From: a virus
IMG/VR virus record: IMGVR_UViG_3300050821_024063
Coordinates: 1-22,861 of that record
Direction: 5' to 3' (one strand)
Length of the DNA stretch: 22,861 nt
Shown: piece by piece, positions 5,785 to 12,541 of the stretch
Layout of the letters: each line of letters starts with the position of its first letter
Position numbering within the stretch: the stretch's first letter is position 1
The notes under the pieces: generated by a model
What the model saw: the letters and a program-made list of their open reading frames with translations, nothing else
Databases searched by the model: none
Told to the model about the DNA's origin: nothing
Program-made: the position numbers and the translations under genes

Positions 5785-6195
5785 ATGACAACAAAATTAA
5801 TTTGCACTGAACAAAAAATTCATAAGAAATTTCATAAAGCCAACGTAAGTGGTCAAGCTCATGAATTTCCAATTATCGGTACAGTCACTTTTGATAAAGA
5901 AAATTCTATTGAAGTTGAAACTTCAAAAGTTGAAACTTTTTTAAAACTTGATTGTGGCTTTAAGTTCATTAAGGCAGAGAATAACAAGAAAGAACAAAAG
6001 AAAGAAGAAGTTAAAGATGAAATAGTAGAAACAGATCCAAAGAAAATTTATGCTAAAGAATTAAAGCTTCTTCCTACTGCTGATTTAGAATCTTTACTTT
6101 CAATACATCCTGAAAAGGAAACTAAGAAATTAAATGGTAAAGATGCACAAATTGGATATTTGGTAAATAAGCAGTTTCCAAAGAAAAAATCCTAA
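5785..6195 (+). CDS. Hypothetical protein, first gene of the neck operon; possible HeH-like C-terminus
   Basis: A 136-residue protein. Residues about 1-65 look like a small beta domain (GTVTFDKENSIEVE, then FLKLDCGFKFI). A Lys/Glu-rich linker follows (about 66-85), then a helical C-terminus (about 88-130; LKLLPTADLESLLSIHPE and later GKDAQIGYLVNK). That end resembles short helix-extended-loop-helix modules seen in phage head-tail joining proteins. In many phages a small protein of this build sits between the capsid and connector genes as a decoration, completion or joining protein. The ATG follows an A-rich leader, and its stop TAA abuts the next gene's GTG with no gap. No enzymatic motif is visible. 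A structural role is inferred from position only. Confidence 0.7.
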   Translation: MTTKLICTEQKIHKKFHKANVSGQAHEFPIIGTVTFDKENSIEVETSKVETFLKLDCGFKFIKAENNKKEQKKEEVKDEIVETDPKKIYAKELKLLPTADLESLLSIHPEKETKKLNGKDAQIGYLVNKQFPKKKS

Positions 6196-6990
6196 GTGTC
6201 GACTATAACTCTAACATCTAATTTTTCTAAAAATACAGGATTAGTAATTTCACCTGGAGAGCTTAAACGTAATTATCTTTACGGTATTACTGAAAGCTCT
6301 CCATTTGCAAATAAACTTAATCTTAGTTTCTCAGATGAAGATATTGAATTTTATATTCGTGCAGCTCAAAAGGAAATAGAAAATTATTTAGCTATTAAAT
6401 TGTTTCGTCAAGTGTTTTGGGAAAAGTTACAATTTAATAATGATGATTGGAGAACATGGGGATTTATTAAGACAAATATGATGGTTGTACAACCTCTAAA
6501 ACTAGAGGGGTTCTTAAATACAACTAAAATGGCAGTGTATCCATTAGATTGGTTATCTGCTAAAGCTGAATCAACTGATGAATTATATGATAGAAGCGTA
6601 TGGCTTGTACCAGCAGGAAATACAGGTGCAGTAACAAATGCAGTTATTTTTGCTGGATTGCTTCCTAATCTAGGTTATTTGAATGCTGGAAGGATACCTA
6701 ATTATTGGACTTTTACATATGTTACAGGATTTAATAAAATACCGTATGATGTATTGCAGAGCGTAGGTCAGTTAGCAAGCATATCGTTATTATTAATTGC
6801 AGGTAGTAATGTTTTAGGTTTTCCAGGATTACAGAGTCAATCTATAGCTATAGATGGATTATCACAATCTATATCATCATCAGCTATGAATGCATATGGT
6901 ACGAGAATTAAGGCTGTAGCAGATCAATTAGAAAATAGAATGAAAAATCAACGTGATATTTATCGTGGATTCTCGTTTGCTGTTTGTTAA
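6196..6990 (+). CDS. Head-tail connector (adaptor) protein
   Basis: A 264-residue protein beginning with GTG immediately after the previous stop. The segment FSDEDIEFYIRAAQKEIENY (about 45-64) is characteristic of gp6/gp15-like head-tail adaptors, in which helices pack around the portal. Long central strands (WTFTYVTGF near 175) and a hydrophobic helix (about 190-215) follow, then a Ser-rich LSQSISSSAMNAYGTRI segment and a charged terminal helix. Such proteins form a ring under the portal that continues the DNA channel toward the tail. Position after the capsid and before other neck genes agrees. An alternative start would have to be well inside the conserved region, so the GTG is preferred. 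The adaptor class is inferred from motif and order. Confidence 0.7.
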   Translation: MSTITLTSNFSKNTGLVISPGELKRNYLYGITESSPFANKLNLSFSDEDIEFYIRAAQKEIENYLAIKLFRQVFWEKLQFNNDDWRTWGFIKTNMMVVQPLKLEGFLNTTKMAVYPLDWLSAKAESTDELYDRSVWLVPAGNTGAVTNAVIFAGLLPNLGYLNAGRIPNYWTFTYVTGFNKIPYDVLQSVGQLASISLLLIAGSNVLGFPGLQSQSIAIDGLSQSISSSAMNAYGTRIKAVADQLENRMKNQRDIYRGFSFAVC

Positions 6991-6999
6991 TTAGATAAC

Positions 7000-7905
7000 A
7001 TGGAAAAAGCTGTTATACATAAGACACCAGCTCCTAGTGGAGCTAATGGAACTCAATCTAATTTTATTAAGAGCGCTTTCGATACTCTTATTTGGAATAA
7101 GGGATATCGAGTAACTATTGAAGAATGTTTAAGATGTCCTTGTAAAGGAAAAGGAACTAATCAACAATCAGATTGTCGTAATTGTGGAGGAACTGGTTAT
7201 GTTTTTATCAATAAGAGAGAAACAAGAGCAGTTATTCATTCACAAAATATGAATACTAAATTTAAGGAATGGTCAGAGGAGAATGCTAGTCAAGCATCAG
7301 CTACTTTTATGCAAGAAGAGGAAGTATCATTTATGGATAGAATAACCGTACTTGATACAAATGCTATTCAAGAACAGGTTTTATTTTTAATTGAACAAGT
7401 AAATGGTAATGATGAGAGTAGAAGTTCTAGTGAGAGTGAAAGTCAAAGTACATTAATTAAAGATTCAGCTTTTTATTTTGCTTCTACATATGATATAAAA
7501 GAGATAAAGTATATTGGAATTTATAATGGTAGTCAAAATCCAATTGTACCGTTAGTATATGGTACAGATTTTACTTATAAGGGAAATCGTATTATATTGT
7601 CAACAGCGACAGCAAGGAAATATATAGATACAGCAAAAGAAGGAAATCAAGATGTAAGTATTACTCTTCGTTATATGTATGCTGTTCAATATCATGTAAT
7701 AGATTTACCTCGTGAAACAATTCAAACTAATACAAAATTTGGAGAAATTGATGAAGGAAAAACAGGAGTAAATCTTCCAATTCATGCTCAATTAAGAAGA
7801 AGTCATTATGTTTTAGATGAACCTAATTTTGATTATAATCGCTTAAATGATAATAATCATAAGTTTAAATATTCAGAAGTAAATCCTCCTAAGAGTAAAT
7901 GTTAG
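7000..7905 (+). CDS. Neck/virion protein with DnaJ-like zinc-binding motif
   Basis: A 301-residue protein starting nine bases after the previous stop. Its N-terminal part carries C43, C46, C48, C59 and C62 with Gly spacing (CPCKGKG and CRNCGGTG), which resembles the zinc-binding CxxCxGxG repeats of DnaJ and likely binds one zinc. The rest contains beta-rich segments (VSFMDRITVLD, IKYIGIYNGSQNPIVPLVYGTDF, ITLRYMYAVQYHVIDLPRE) and a Ser/Glu linker near 143-152. Proteins of this build occur in the neck region of large Bacteroidota and related myophages. The role is most likely head-tail joining, but no specific function can be read from sequence. Its final seven bases overlap the next gene. Confidence 0.65.
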   Translation: MEKAVIHKTPAPSGANGTQSNFIKSAFDTLIWNKGYRVTIEECLRCPCKGKGTNQQSDCRNCGGTGYVFINKRETRAVIHSQNMNTKFKEWSEENASQASATFMQEEEVSFMDRITVLDTNAIQEQVLFLIEQVNGNDESRSSSESESQSTLIKDSAFYFASTYDIKEIKYIGIYNGSQNPIVPLVYGTDFTYKGNRIILSTATARKYIDTAKEGNQDVSITLRYMYAVQYHVIDLPRETIQTNTKFGEIDEGKTGVNLPIHAQLRRSHYVLDEPNFDYNRLNDNNHKFKYSEVNPPKSKC

Positions 7906-8699
7906 TACCAATAAATGTAAATGTTAATGATCTTCTCTCTCAATACAATATGGATAAGAGAGATGTGGAAGATTTATTGGATTATGTTGTAAAGGAAATT
8001 ACAGCAGCTTTTGCTGTTAAATGGACTCAAGAAGCTCAACTTACACTTCATTCTACTAGAAGCCGTTATATAGAAAACCTTAGCGTTATTGATAGTGGTA
8101 GGTTATCAGGTACAGTGATATTAGATTATAGTAAGGACCCTCTTATACGAATGATTGAAGAAGGAGCATCAGCATTTGATATGAAAGAAGGATTTGAGAA
8201 AAGTGATAAAGTTAAATATGGTAAAAGTGGAAATTGGTATTTAACTATTCCCTTTAAATTAGGAGCACCAGATACTACTGGAGATAGTTTAGGAGGAGTT
8301 ACGAATCTTCCTACGCCAGTTTATAATATATTAAAGAAAGAGTCAGTTGATACTAATACTGGTAAATCAACTGGATTAAGTGAATCACAAATTCCTGAAC
8401 AGTATAGAGTTCCTTCTTCTCGTGCTAAAATAGATATTCCTAAATCAGCAACGTTTGAAGAATATAAACATAAAAGCAGTGTTTTTAAGGGAGCATTTAA
8501 ACAAATAGATTCTATTACTGGACAAAGTAGTTATGGTTCGTTTAGAAGAGTGGGGGAAAATAGTGATAGTAATGCTTTTATTCATCCAGGTTTAGAGCCT
8601 GCTAATTTAGCAGAAAGCTCTTTTGCTAAATTTGAAGAAAATATGGGACTTGAATTAACTCGAGCAGTTGATAATGCTTTAACTTCATTAGGATTTTAA
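7899..8699 (+). CDS. Tail-completion / neck structural protein
   Basis: A 266-residue protein whose ATG lies inside the last codons of the previous gene (7-base overlap), implying translational coupling. It begins with a helical region (about 8-50, DLLSQYNMDKRDVEDLLDYV), then RYIENLSVIDSGRLSGTVILD and a RMIEEGASAFDMKEGF segment. That pattern, an Ile-Glu-Glu-Gly loop followed by a KYGKSGNWYLTIPFK strand, is like HK97 gp10-type neck/tail-completion proteins. Ring proteins of this type sit between connector and tail tube. Order (after adaptor, before the tail terminator-like gene) agrees. Function is inferred at family level; no catalytic residues are seen. Confidence 0.65.
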   Translation: MLVPINVNVNDLLSQYNMDKRDVEDLLDYVVKEITAAFAVKWTQEAQLTLHSTRSRYIENLSVIDSGRLSGTVILDYSKDPLIRMIEEGASAFDMKEGFEKSDKVKYGKSGNWYLTIPFKLGAPDTTGDSLGGVTNLPTPVYNILKKESVDTNTGKSTGLSESQIPEQYRVPSSRAKIDIPKSATFEEYKHKSSVFKGAFKQIDSITGQSSYGSFRRVGENSDSNAFIHPGLEPANLAESSFAKFEENMGLELTRAVDNALTSLGF

Positions 8700-8703
8700 T
8701 AAT

Positions 8704-9429
8704 ATGCAATCTAAAAATATTTACATACCAGAAATTATTCTTTTAAATGCTTATAGATTAGGTCTTGAGTATATTCGTAATAATTATAAAGCAAATAAAG
8801 CAGCTCCTCAAAATTCTTATCTTGCAACAGTTTTAGGGTTTACTGATGTTAATGTTTTGGATACACGCTATGATTTTTATACTCAAGCAACATCTGTTTT
8901 TTGTACGCAAGAATCAGATCCACGAGATATTAAAGTAAATCTTTTTTTTAATGCAGCAAGAGCAAAAATACCTACAATACATATTACTAATCCAGCTGAA
9001 TTACCAATTCATGACTCACTTGCAATAAATGAAGGATTTCAAGATCCTATTGTAAATGAAGTAACGGGTGAGTATACAGTAGTATATAGTAGACGTTTTA
9101 AAGCAAAATATAATATTGTATTAACGTCTGATAATACAAATGAAATTGTTTTAATGTATCAAGTATTAAGAAGCTTAACAATTTCAATGATTGATCATTT
9201 ACAGTTATCAGGACTTGAAAATATTAAAATATCAGGTTCTGATCTTAATATTAAATCAGACATAGTACCTTTAGGAGTGTTTATGAAAAATATAGGTATT
9301 GAATTTGAATATGACGTTCCTGCAGTTAAACTAAGTACGAATGATTTTTTACTTTGTTTCAAATTACAGGGAGTAGTAATAAATGTAAATGACGAAAGTA
9401 TTTCAGGTTCTGAATGTAAAAAGTCTTAG
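8704..9429 (+). CDS. Probable tail terminator-like / neck protein
   Basis: A 241-residue protein starting four bases after the previous stop. A helical start is followed by beta segments (YDFYTQATSVFC, IKVNLFFNAARAKIPTIHI) and the sequence YSRRFKAKYNIVLTSDNTNEIVLMYQVLRSL (about 128-160). The latter resembles proteins that cap the tail tube and sheath, where a strand-helix unit assembles into a hexameric ring. It is the last gene before the sheath, where tail terminators and sheath-joining proteins usually lie. The TAG stop falls close to the sheath promoter-like element. I cannot tell a terminator from another neck ring protein. Confidence 0.55.
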   Translation: MQSKNIYIPEIILLNAYRLGLEYIRNNYKANKAAPQNSYLATVLGFTDVNVLDTRYDFYTQATSVFCTQESDPRDIKVNLFFNAARAKIPTIHITNPAELPIHDSLAINEGFQDPIVNEVTGEYTVVYSRRFKAKYNIVLTSDNTNEIVLMYQVLRSLTISMIDHLQLSGLENIKISGSDLNIKSDIVPLGVFMKNIGIEFEYDVPAVKLSTNDFLLCFKLQGVVINVNDESISGSECKKS

Positions 9430-9445
9430 TGAAAGAAAAATTCAT

Positions 9446-9453
9446 TATCTTTA
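9446..9453 (+). promoter_or_regulatory. TATCTTTA promoter-like element before the tail sheath
   Basis: ATTATCTTTACA follows an A-rich run in the 81-nt gap before the sheath gene and gives a leader of about 50 nt. No clear -33 box is visible. Confidence 0.5.
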
Positions 9454-9480
9454 CATCATCAATTAGAGATTTCACTTTCG

Positions 9481-9491
9481 GATAATCGGTT
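9481..9491 (+). promoter_or_regulatory. GATAAnCGGTT leader element (sheath gene)
   Basis: GATAATCGGTT ends 19 nt before the sheath ATG. It is enclosed by a CTTTC/GAAAG pairing (9475-9479 with 9506-9510), so the start codon may sit next to a short leader helix. Confidence 0.45.
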
Positions 9492-9510
9492 ATTTCTTCA
9501 ATTCTGAAAG

Positions 9511-11163
9511 ATGGCTACACTGTTTAATTTTGACGGGAAAATAATCAGCCTACCTGGTGTTTACGGCAATATAAAGTCAGGCGTTGTAAATCCCCCTGTT
9601 GCGCAACCTTATGGCGATGTATTAATAATAGATACAGGTTCAGGAGCAGGATTTGGAGGCGGTTCAGGTATTAATGGTCAATTATATCAAGATAAGAATA
9701 CTATATATGAATTTGATAACTTACCAGATTTTGAAGCCTTTTGTAAAGGTGGACTTTGGTGGTTGTTAGGAAATCCCTTATTTAATCCAGCTGGACCAAA
9801 TTTTCAAGGAGTATCAAAAATTTATTTTATTAAAGCAGCTACTACAACTGCTGCTAAATTAAACTTTACATTTTGGGGAGATGGTCATAGATCAATATCT
9901 GAAACAGGAAGTCCTAATGGAGGTACATTAAACATCTTATGTCTTGATGAAGGTGTTGTTGGAAATGGTGTTTTGACAAATGGAGTATTGAGTCAAGGAT
10001 ATGCAGGAATAATGACTCCTGGTAAATTAAATCCTTCAGCCTTTATATTGTCATTCTATTTAGGATCCTTTACAGGATTAGATCAAAATGGATTACCATA
10101 TAATGGAGTATATCCAGGTAGTACTACTCCAACATTAGTGGCGCAGTCTCCAGAATTTACTAATATAAGTACAGTTATTACTTGGATGCAGCAAGATGCT
10201 ACGTTTAATAAATATTTTAAACTTACTGCTTCTACAATAAGTGGCTCTGGACTTGTAGATAGTCACGATCTGGAGGATTATTCAAGCTATGAACTTGCAT
10301 ATGGAGGTACAGAGAGTTATGCTGATCCAAGTCATATCTTAATGAATAGAGTGTTGACAGCTGTTGAAAATATGGTAATTAATTATGTATTTGCTGATCA
10401 ATGGGGTAGTAGTGCTACTTCAGCTACAAATGAATTATTAGCTAATTATGTAGTTAATCAAAATAAATACAAGCCTCAGTTATGGATTGGAGGAGGTGAT
10501 AGTGCTAATGATTTTGTAAGTAATTCATTAAATACAGCATCGTTCTATAATCAAGATTCTGTAACTGTTGTACATGGTGCTATATATATAAATTCTCTTT
10601 TAGGTCAGAGAACTTACAATGTTATGTATCAAACAGCAGCAGTACTTGGTAGAGAAGCTGGATTAGAACCTCAAATTCCAATAACTTTTAAAAATATAAG
10701 TGTTGATGGAGAGGTTCATAAACTTACAAATACAGATGCAACTAAAGCTTTAGCAGCAGGTGTTATTGCAGTATGGAATCAAGACGGAGCATTTGAAATA
10801 ATTAAAGGAATAACATCATTACAAAATAATCAGTTCCTTATTAATAATGATGGTACAATTTCTTCTCAACAATTAAAGAGAGTGACTCGTCAAGTTAATC
10901 TTAATATGATAGTAAATGGAAAACTATTATTTAAGAATCCCAAAGGAACAAATAGAAATACTCTTTCTGTTATAGATCTTGTAAATTGGGCTCAGACAGA
11001 GTTAAAATCTATGATTGCAACTCCTCAAGCTGATAATTTAATATTATCATTTCTAACTCCAACAGTTACAAGACGACAAGATGGTTATTATTTAAAGTAT
11101 AAATTTACACCAAATACAGAAATATCATTCTTGTTCGAAACAGGAGTTGTGATTGGAGTATAA
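9511..11163 (+). CDS. Tail sheath protein
   Basis: A 550-residue protein forming the contractile outer tube. It starts ISLPGVYGNIKSGVVNPPV, typical of sheath N-termini, followed by a Gly-rich loop (about 43-53). The central region (about 200-330) includes the variable surface domain. The C-terminal domain carries RVTRQVNLNM (about 455-464), NRNTLSVIDLVNWAQ and TRRQDGYYLKYKFTPNTEISFLFETG, which build the conserved sheath core by strand exchange between subunits. Length is in the normal range. The next gene is the tail tube, the standard pairing. It has its own promoter-like element and leader motif. The first 100 bases are unusually G/C-rich for this genome. It defines the phage as a myovirus. 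Confidence 0.9.
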   Translation: MATLFNFDGKIISLPGVYGNIKSGVVNPPVAQPYGDVLIIDTGSGAGFGGGSGINGQLYQDKNTIYEFDNLPDFEAFCKGGLWWLLGNPLFNPAGPNFQGVSKIYFIKAATTTAAKLNFTFWGDGHRSISETGSPNGGTLNILCLDEGVVGNGVLTNGVLSQGYAGIMTPGKLNPSAFILSFYLGSFTGLDQNGLPYNGVYPGSTTPTLVAQSPEFTNISTVITWMQQDATFNKYFKLTASTISGSGLVDSHDLEDYSSYELAYGGTESYADPSHILMNRVLTAVENMVINYVFADQWGSSATSATNELLANYVVNQNKYKPQLWIGGGDSANDFVSNSLNTASFYNQDSVTVVHGAIYINSLLGQRTYNVMYQTAAVLGREAGLEPQIPITFKNISVDGEVHKLTNTDATKALAAGVIAVWNQDGAFEIIKGITSLQNNQFLINNDGTISSQQLKRVTRQVNLNMIVNGKLLFKNPKGTNRNTLSVIDLVNWAQTELKSMIATPQADNLILSFLTPTVTRRQDGYYLKYKFTPNTEISFLFETGVVIGV

Positions 11164-11168
11164 TAAAA

Positions 11169-11174
11169 ACGGTA
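11169..11174 (+). promoter_or_regulatory. Degenerate CGGTT-type leader element (tube gene)
   Basis: ATAAAAACGGTAA in the 30-nt gap before the tube gene keeps ACGGT at the same spacing (CGG 24 nt before the ATG, as for the sheath) but has lost the GATAA half. It is a weak fourth instance of the leader motif. Confidence 0.25.
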
Positions 11175-11193
11175 AGTCTTAAAAGATTAAAAC

Positions 11194-11724
11194 ATGGCTA
11201 ATCAAGGAGTATATACTGGTGCACTAGCAATCATTAAAGTTAAAGGTACAGCAGTAGGACTAATGAAAAACATTAGTATTAATGAAGATGAAGAACGAGT
11301 ATCAATTTATGGACTCGGAACTATTATTCCTAGTGAAGCACCCGTTGTGAGGTGGGCTGGAACATTAACTTGCTCATTTTGGGAAATAGGTTATGCTGAA
11401 TCAGGTATTCCTGGTGCAATACGAAGAGATGTTGGCGTAGGTAATACTACTTCTCAAATTGCATCTGGTATTAATACTCCTAACTTTGAAGATCAATTAG
11501 TTCTTGATAGTGATGGTGTAGAGGTAGATATTTTTAAGAAAGGAGAAGACGTTATTGATCCATCAACTGGCTTAATTAATCCGAAAGCTGTTCCATATGC
11601 TATTGTAGGAAGATGCTTGATTAAATCAGATAATGTAACAATAGATGAAGGTCAGCCTTCTGGAAGGAGTCAAACTTTTGTATATCTTGATCCAGTAGTA
11701 TATACTCCAGGTACTGTAGCTTAA
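11194..11724 (+). CDS. Tail tube protein
   Basis: A 176-residue protein that polymerises into the inner tail tube through which DNA passes. It opens with MANQGVYTGALAIIKVKG and continues AVGLMKNISINEDEERVSIYGLG, matching myophage tube proteins built on a beta-barrel with a long loop. Later segments, VEVDIFKKG and YAIVGRCLIKSDNVTIDEGQPSG followed by a strand, complete the barrel. Size and position directly after the sheath are canonical. A strong terminator follows, so sheath and tube form a two-gene unit. Short intergenic spacing suggests one transcript. Confidence 0.88.
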   Translation: MANQGVYTGALAIIKVKGTAVGLMKNISINEDEERVSIYGLGTIIPSEAPVVRWAGTLTCSFWEIGYAESGIPGAIRRDVGVGNTTSQIASGINTPNFEDQLVLDSDGVEVDIFKKGEDVIDPSTGLINPKAVPYAIVGRCLIKSDNVTIDEGQPSGRSQTFVYLDPVVYTPGTVA

Positions 11725-11745
11725 TAAAAAAGCTTATTAGATAAG

Positions 11746-11777
11746 ACTCCAATTATTCAGAATAGTTGGAGTTTTTT
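11746..11777 (+). terminator. Rho-independent terminator after the tail tube gene
   Basis: A 12-bp stem with one G-U (11746-11757 with 11761-11772; ACTCCAA pairs with TTGGAGT at its base) and a minimal CAG loop is followed by a run of T residues. It closes the sheath-tube unit only a few bases before the next promoter-like element. Confidence 0.93.
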
Positions 11778-11780
11778 ATT

Positions 11781-11788
11781 TATCTTTA
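11781..11788 (+). promoter_or_regulatory. TATCTTTA promoter-like element before the tail-chaperone genes
   Basis: TATCTTTATA begins four bases after the terminator T-run and 31 nt before the ATG at 11812. The terminator-promoter pair separates abundant sheath/tube from the lower-copy tape-measure unit. Confidence 0.55.
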
Positions 11789-11811
11789 TATACTAATTAA
11801 TTCAAAAACAA

Positions 11812-12216
11812 ATGGAAATACAAAATCAAAAACCAATCTCAAAATTACCAAATCGTAAACTAACTTTTAAAGTAGAGGAAAATGAATATACTGTCGATTA
11901 TCCTAATACTGGACAGTATATTGAGATGATTCGCTTAAGACATGCTCTAGCTCTTAATAATTATACTGTCTTAGTAAGTGGACAGACTGAAGCCGATCAA
12001 AGAGCTCGATATATTATCGAGACTATAGCTTTTTGTATGGTTTGCTGCACTAAGTTAAAAGAAGATTTAAAAGTACAAAGTATTTCAGAACTAGATATGA
12101 TTACAAGTAAGAAGTTGCTAAAAGTATATATGACAGCTATTCTTCCTTGGCTTACAGAATGGGAGACTATATTAAGTTCTGATGAAGATGTTAAGGTTGA
12201 GGAAGGAAAGAAATAA
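11812..12216 (+). CDS. Tail assembly chaperone (first)
   Basis: A 134-residue protein located between the tail tube and tape measure, where tail assembly chaperones lie. It starts with a beta segment (LPNRKLTFKVEENEYTVDYP, about 17-36) followed by helices (GQYIEMIRLRHALALN and IETIAFCMVCCTKL), and ends in an acidic, Lys/Glu tail. This layout, a beta-start then a helical core, fits chaperones that coat the tape measure before tube polymerisation. No slippery sequence leading into the next frame works, since a stop lies before the next ATG, so it is not an obvious gpG/gpGT pair. Assignment rests on position and size. Confidence 0.65.
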   Translation: MEIQNQKPISKLPNRKLTFKVEENEYTVDYPNTGQYIEMIRLRHALALNNYTVLVSGQTEADQRARYIIETIAFCMVCCTKLKEDLKVQSISELDMITSKKLLKVYMTAILPWLTEWETILSSDEDVKVEEGKK

Positions 12217-12226
12217 ATAATCCTTC

Positions 12227-12541
12227 ATGTTTGGTAATCAGTCTTTAGAAAGCTTCATTATTGATTGGAATATACGATTCAGATATGATCGTCAATATCG
12301 GAAGAAGTATAATATTCCTTTTGGTTCAAAGGAACATCTTGAAACCAATCAAATAGATATATATCTTGACTCACTTGAAGATAAGCAATTTGAAAAATTA
12401 GAAAAAGAATATAGACAGATAGTAAAGGATAAAGAGGATTATAAGAAAACTGGAAAATTCTTAAAGCCAAGAGCAACTGATCCAGGTAGAGCTAATGAGA
12501 TTTATAATTTGTTAAAGCAGTTTATTAAGAAAAAGAAATAA
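12227..12541 (+). CDS. Tail assembly chaperone-like protein (second)
   Basis: A 104-residue, strongly charged, helical protein: FIIDWNIRFRYDRQYRKKYNIPFGSKEH near the start, then DIYLDSLEDKQFEKLEKEYRQIVKDKEDY and a Lys-rich end. It begins ten bases after the first chaperone gene and shares its last base with the tape-measure start (TAATG), which implies coupled translation. The place normally taken by the frameshifted T segment is filled here by this separate gene. A role in tape-measure folding is inferred from position only; there is no motif that proves it. Confidence 0.6.
   Translation: MFGNQSLESFIIDWNIRFRYDRQYRKKYNIPFGSKEHLETNQIDIYLDSLEDKQFEKLEKEYRQIVKDKEDYKKTGKFLKPRATDPGRANEIYNLLKQFIKKKK

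Noticed and set aside
12180-12541. Programmed frameshift joining the two tail-chaperone genes (gpG/gpGT style)
   Set aside because: The second gene's frame has a TAA at 12218-12220 just before its ATG, so any shift from the first gene would terminate. No usable slippery site was seen past it; separate translation is more likely.
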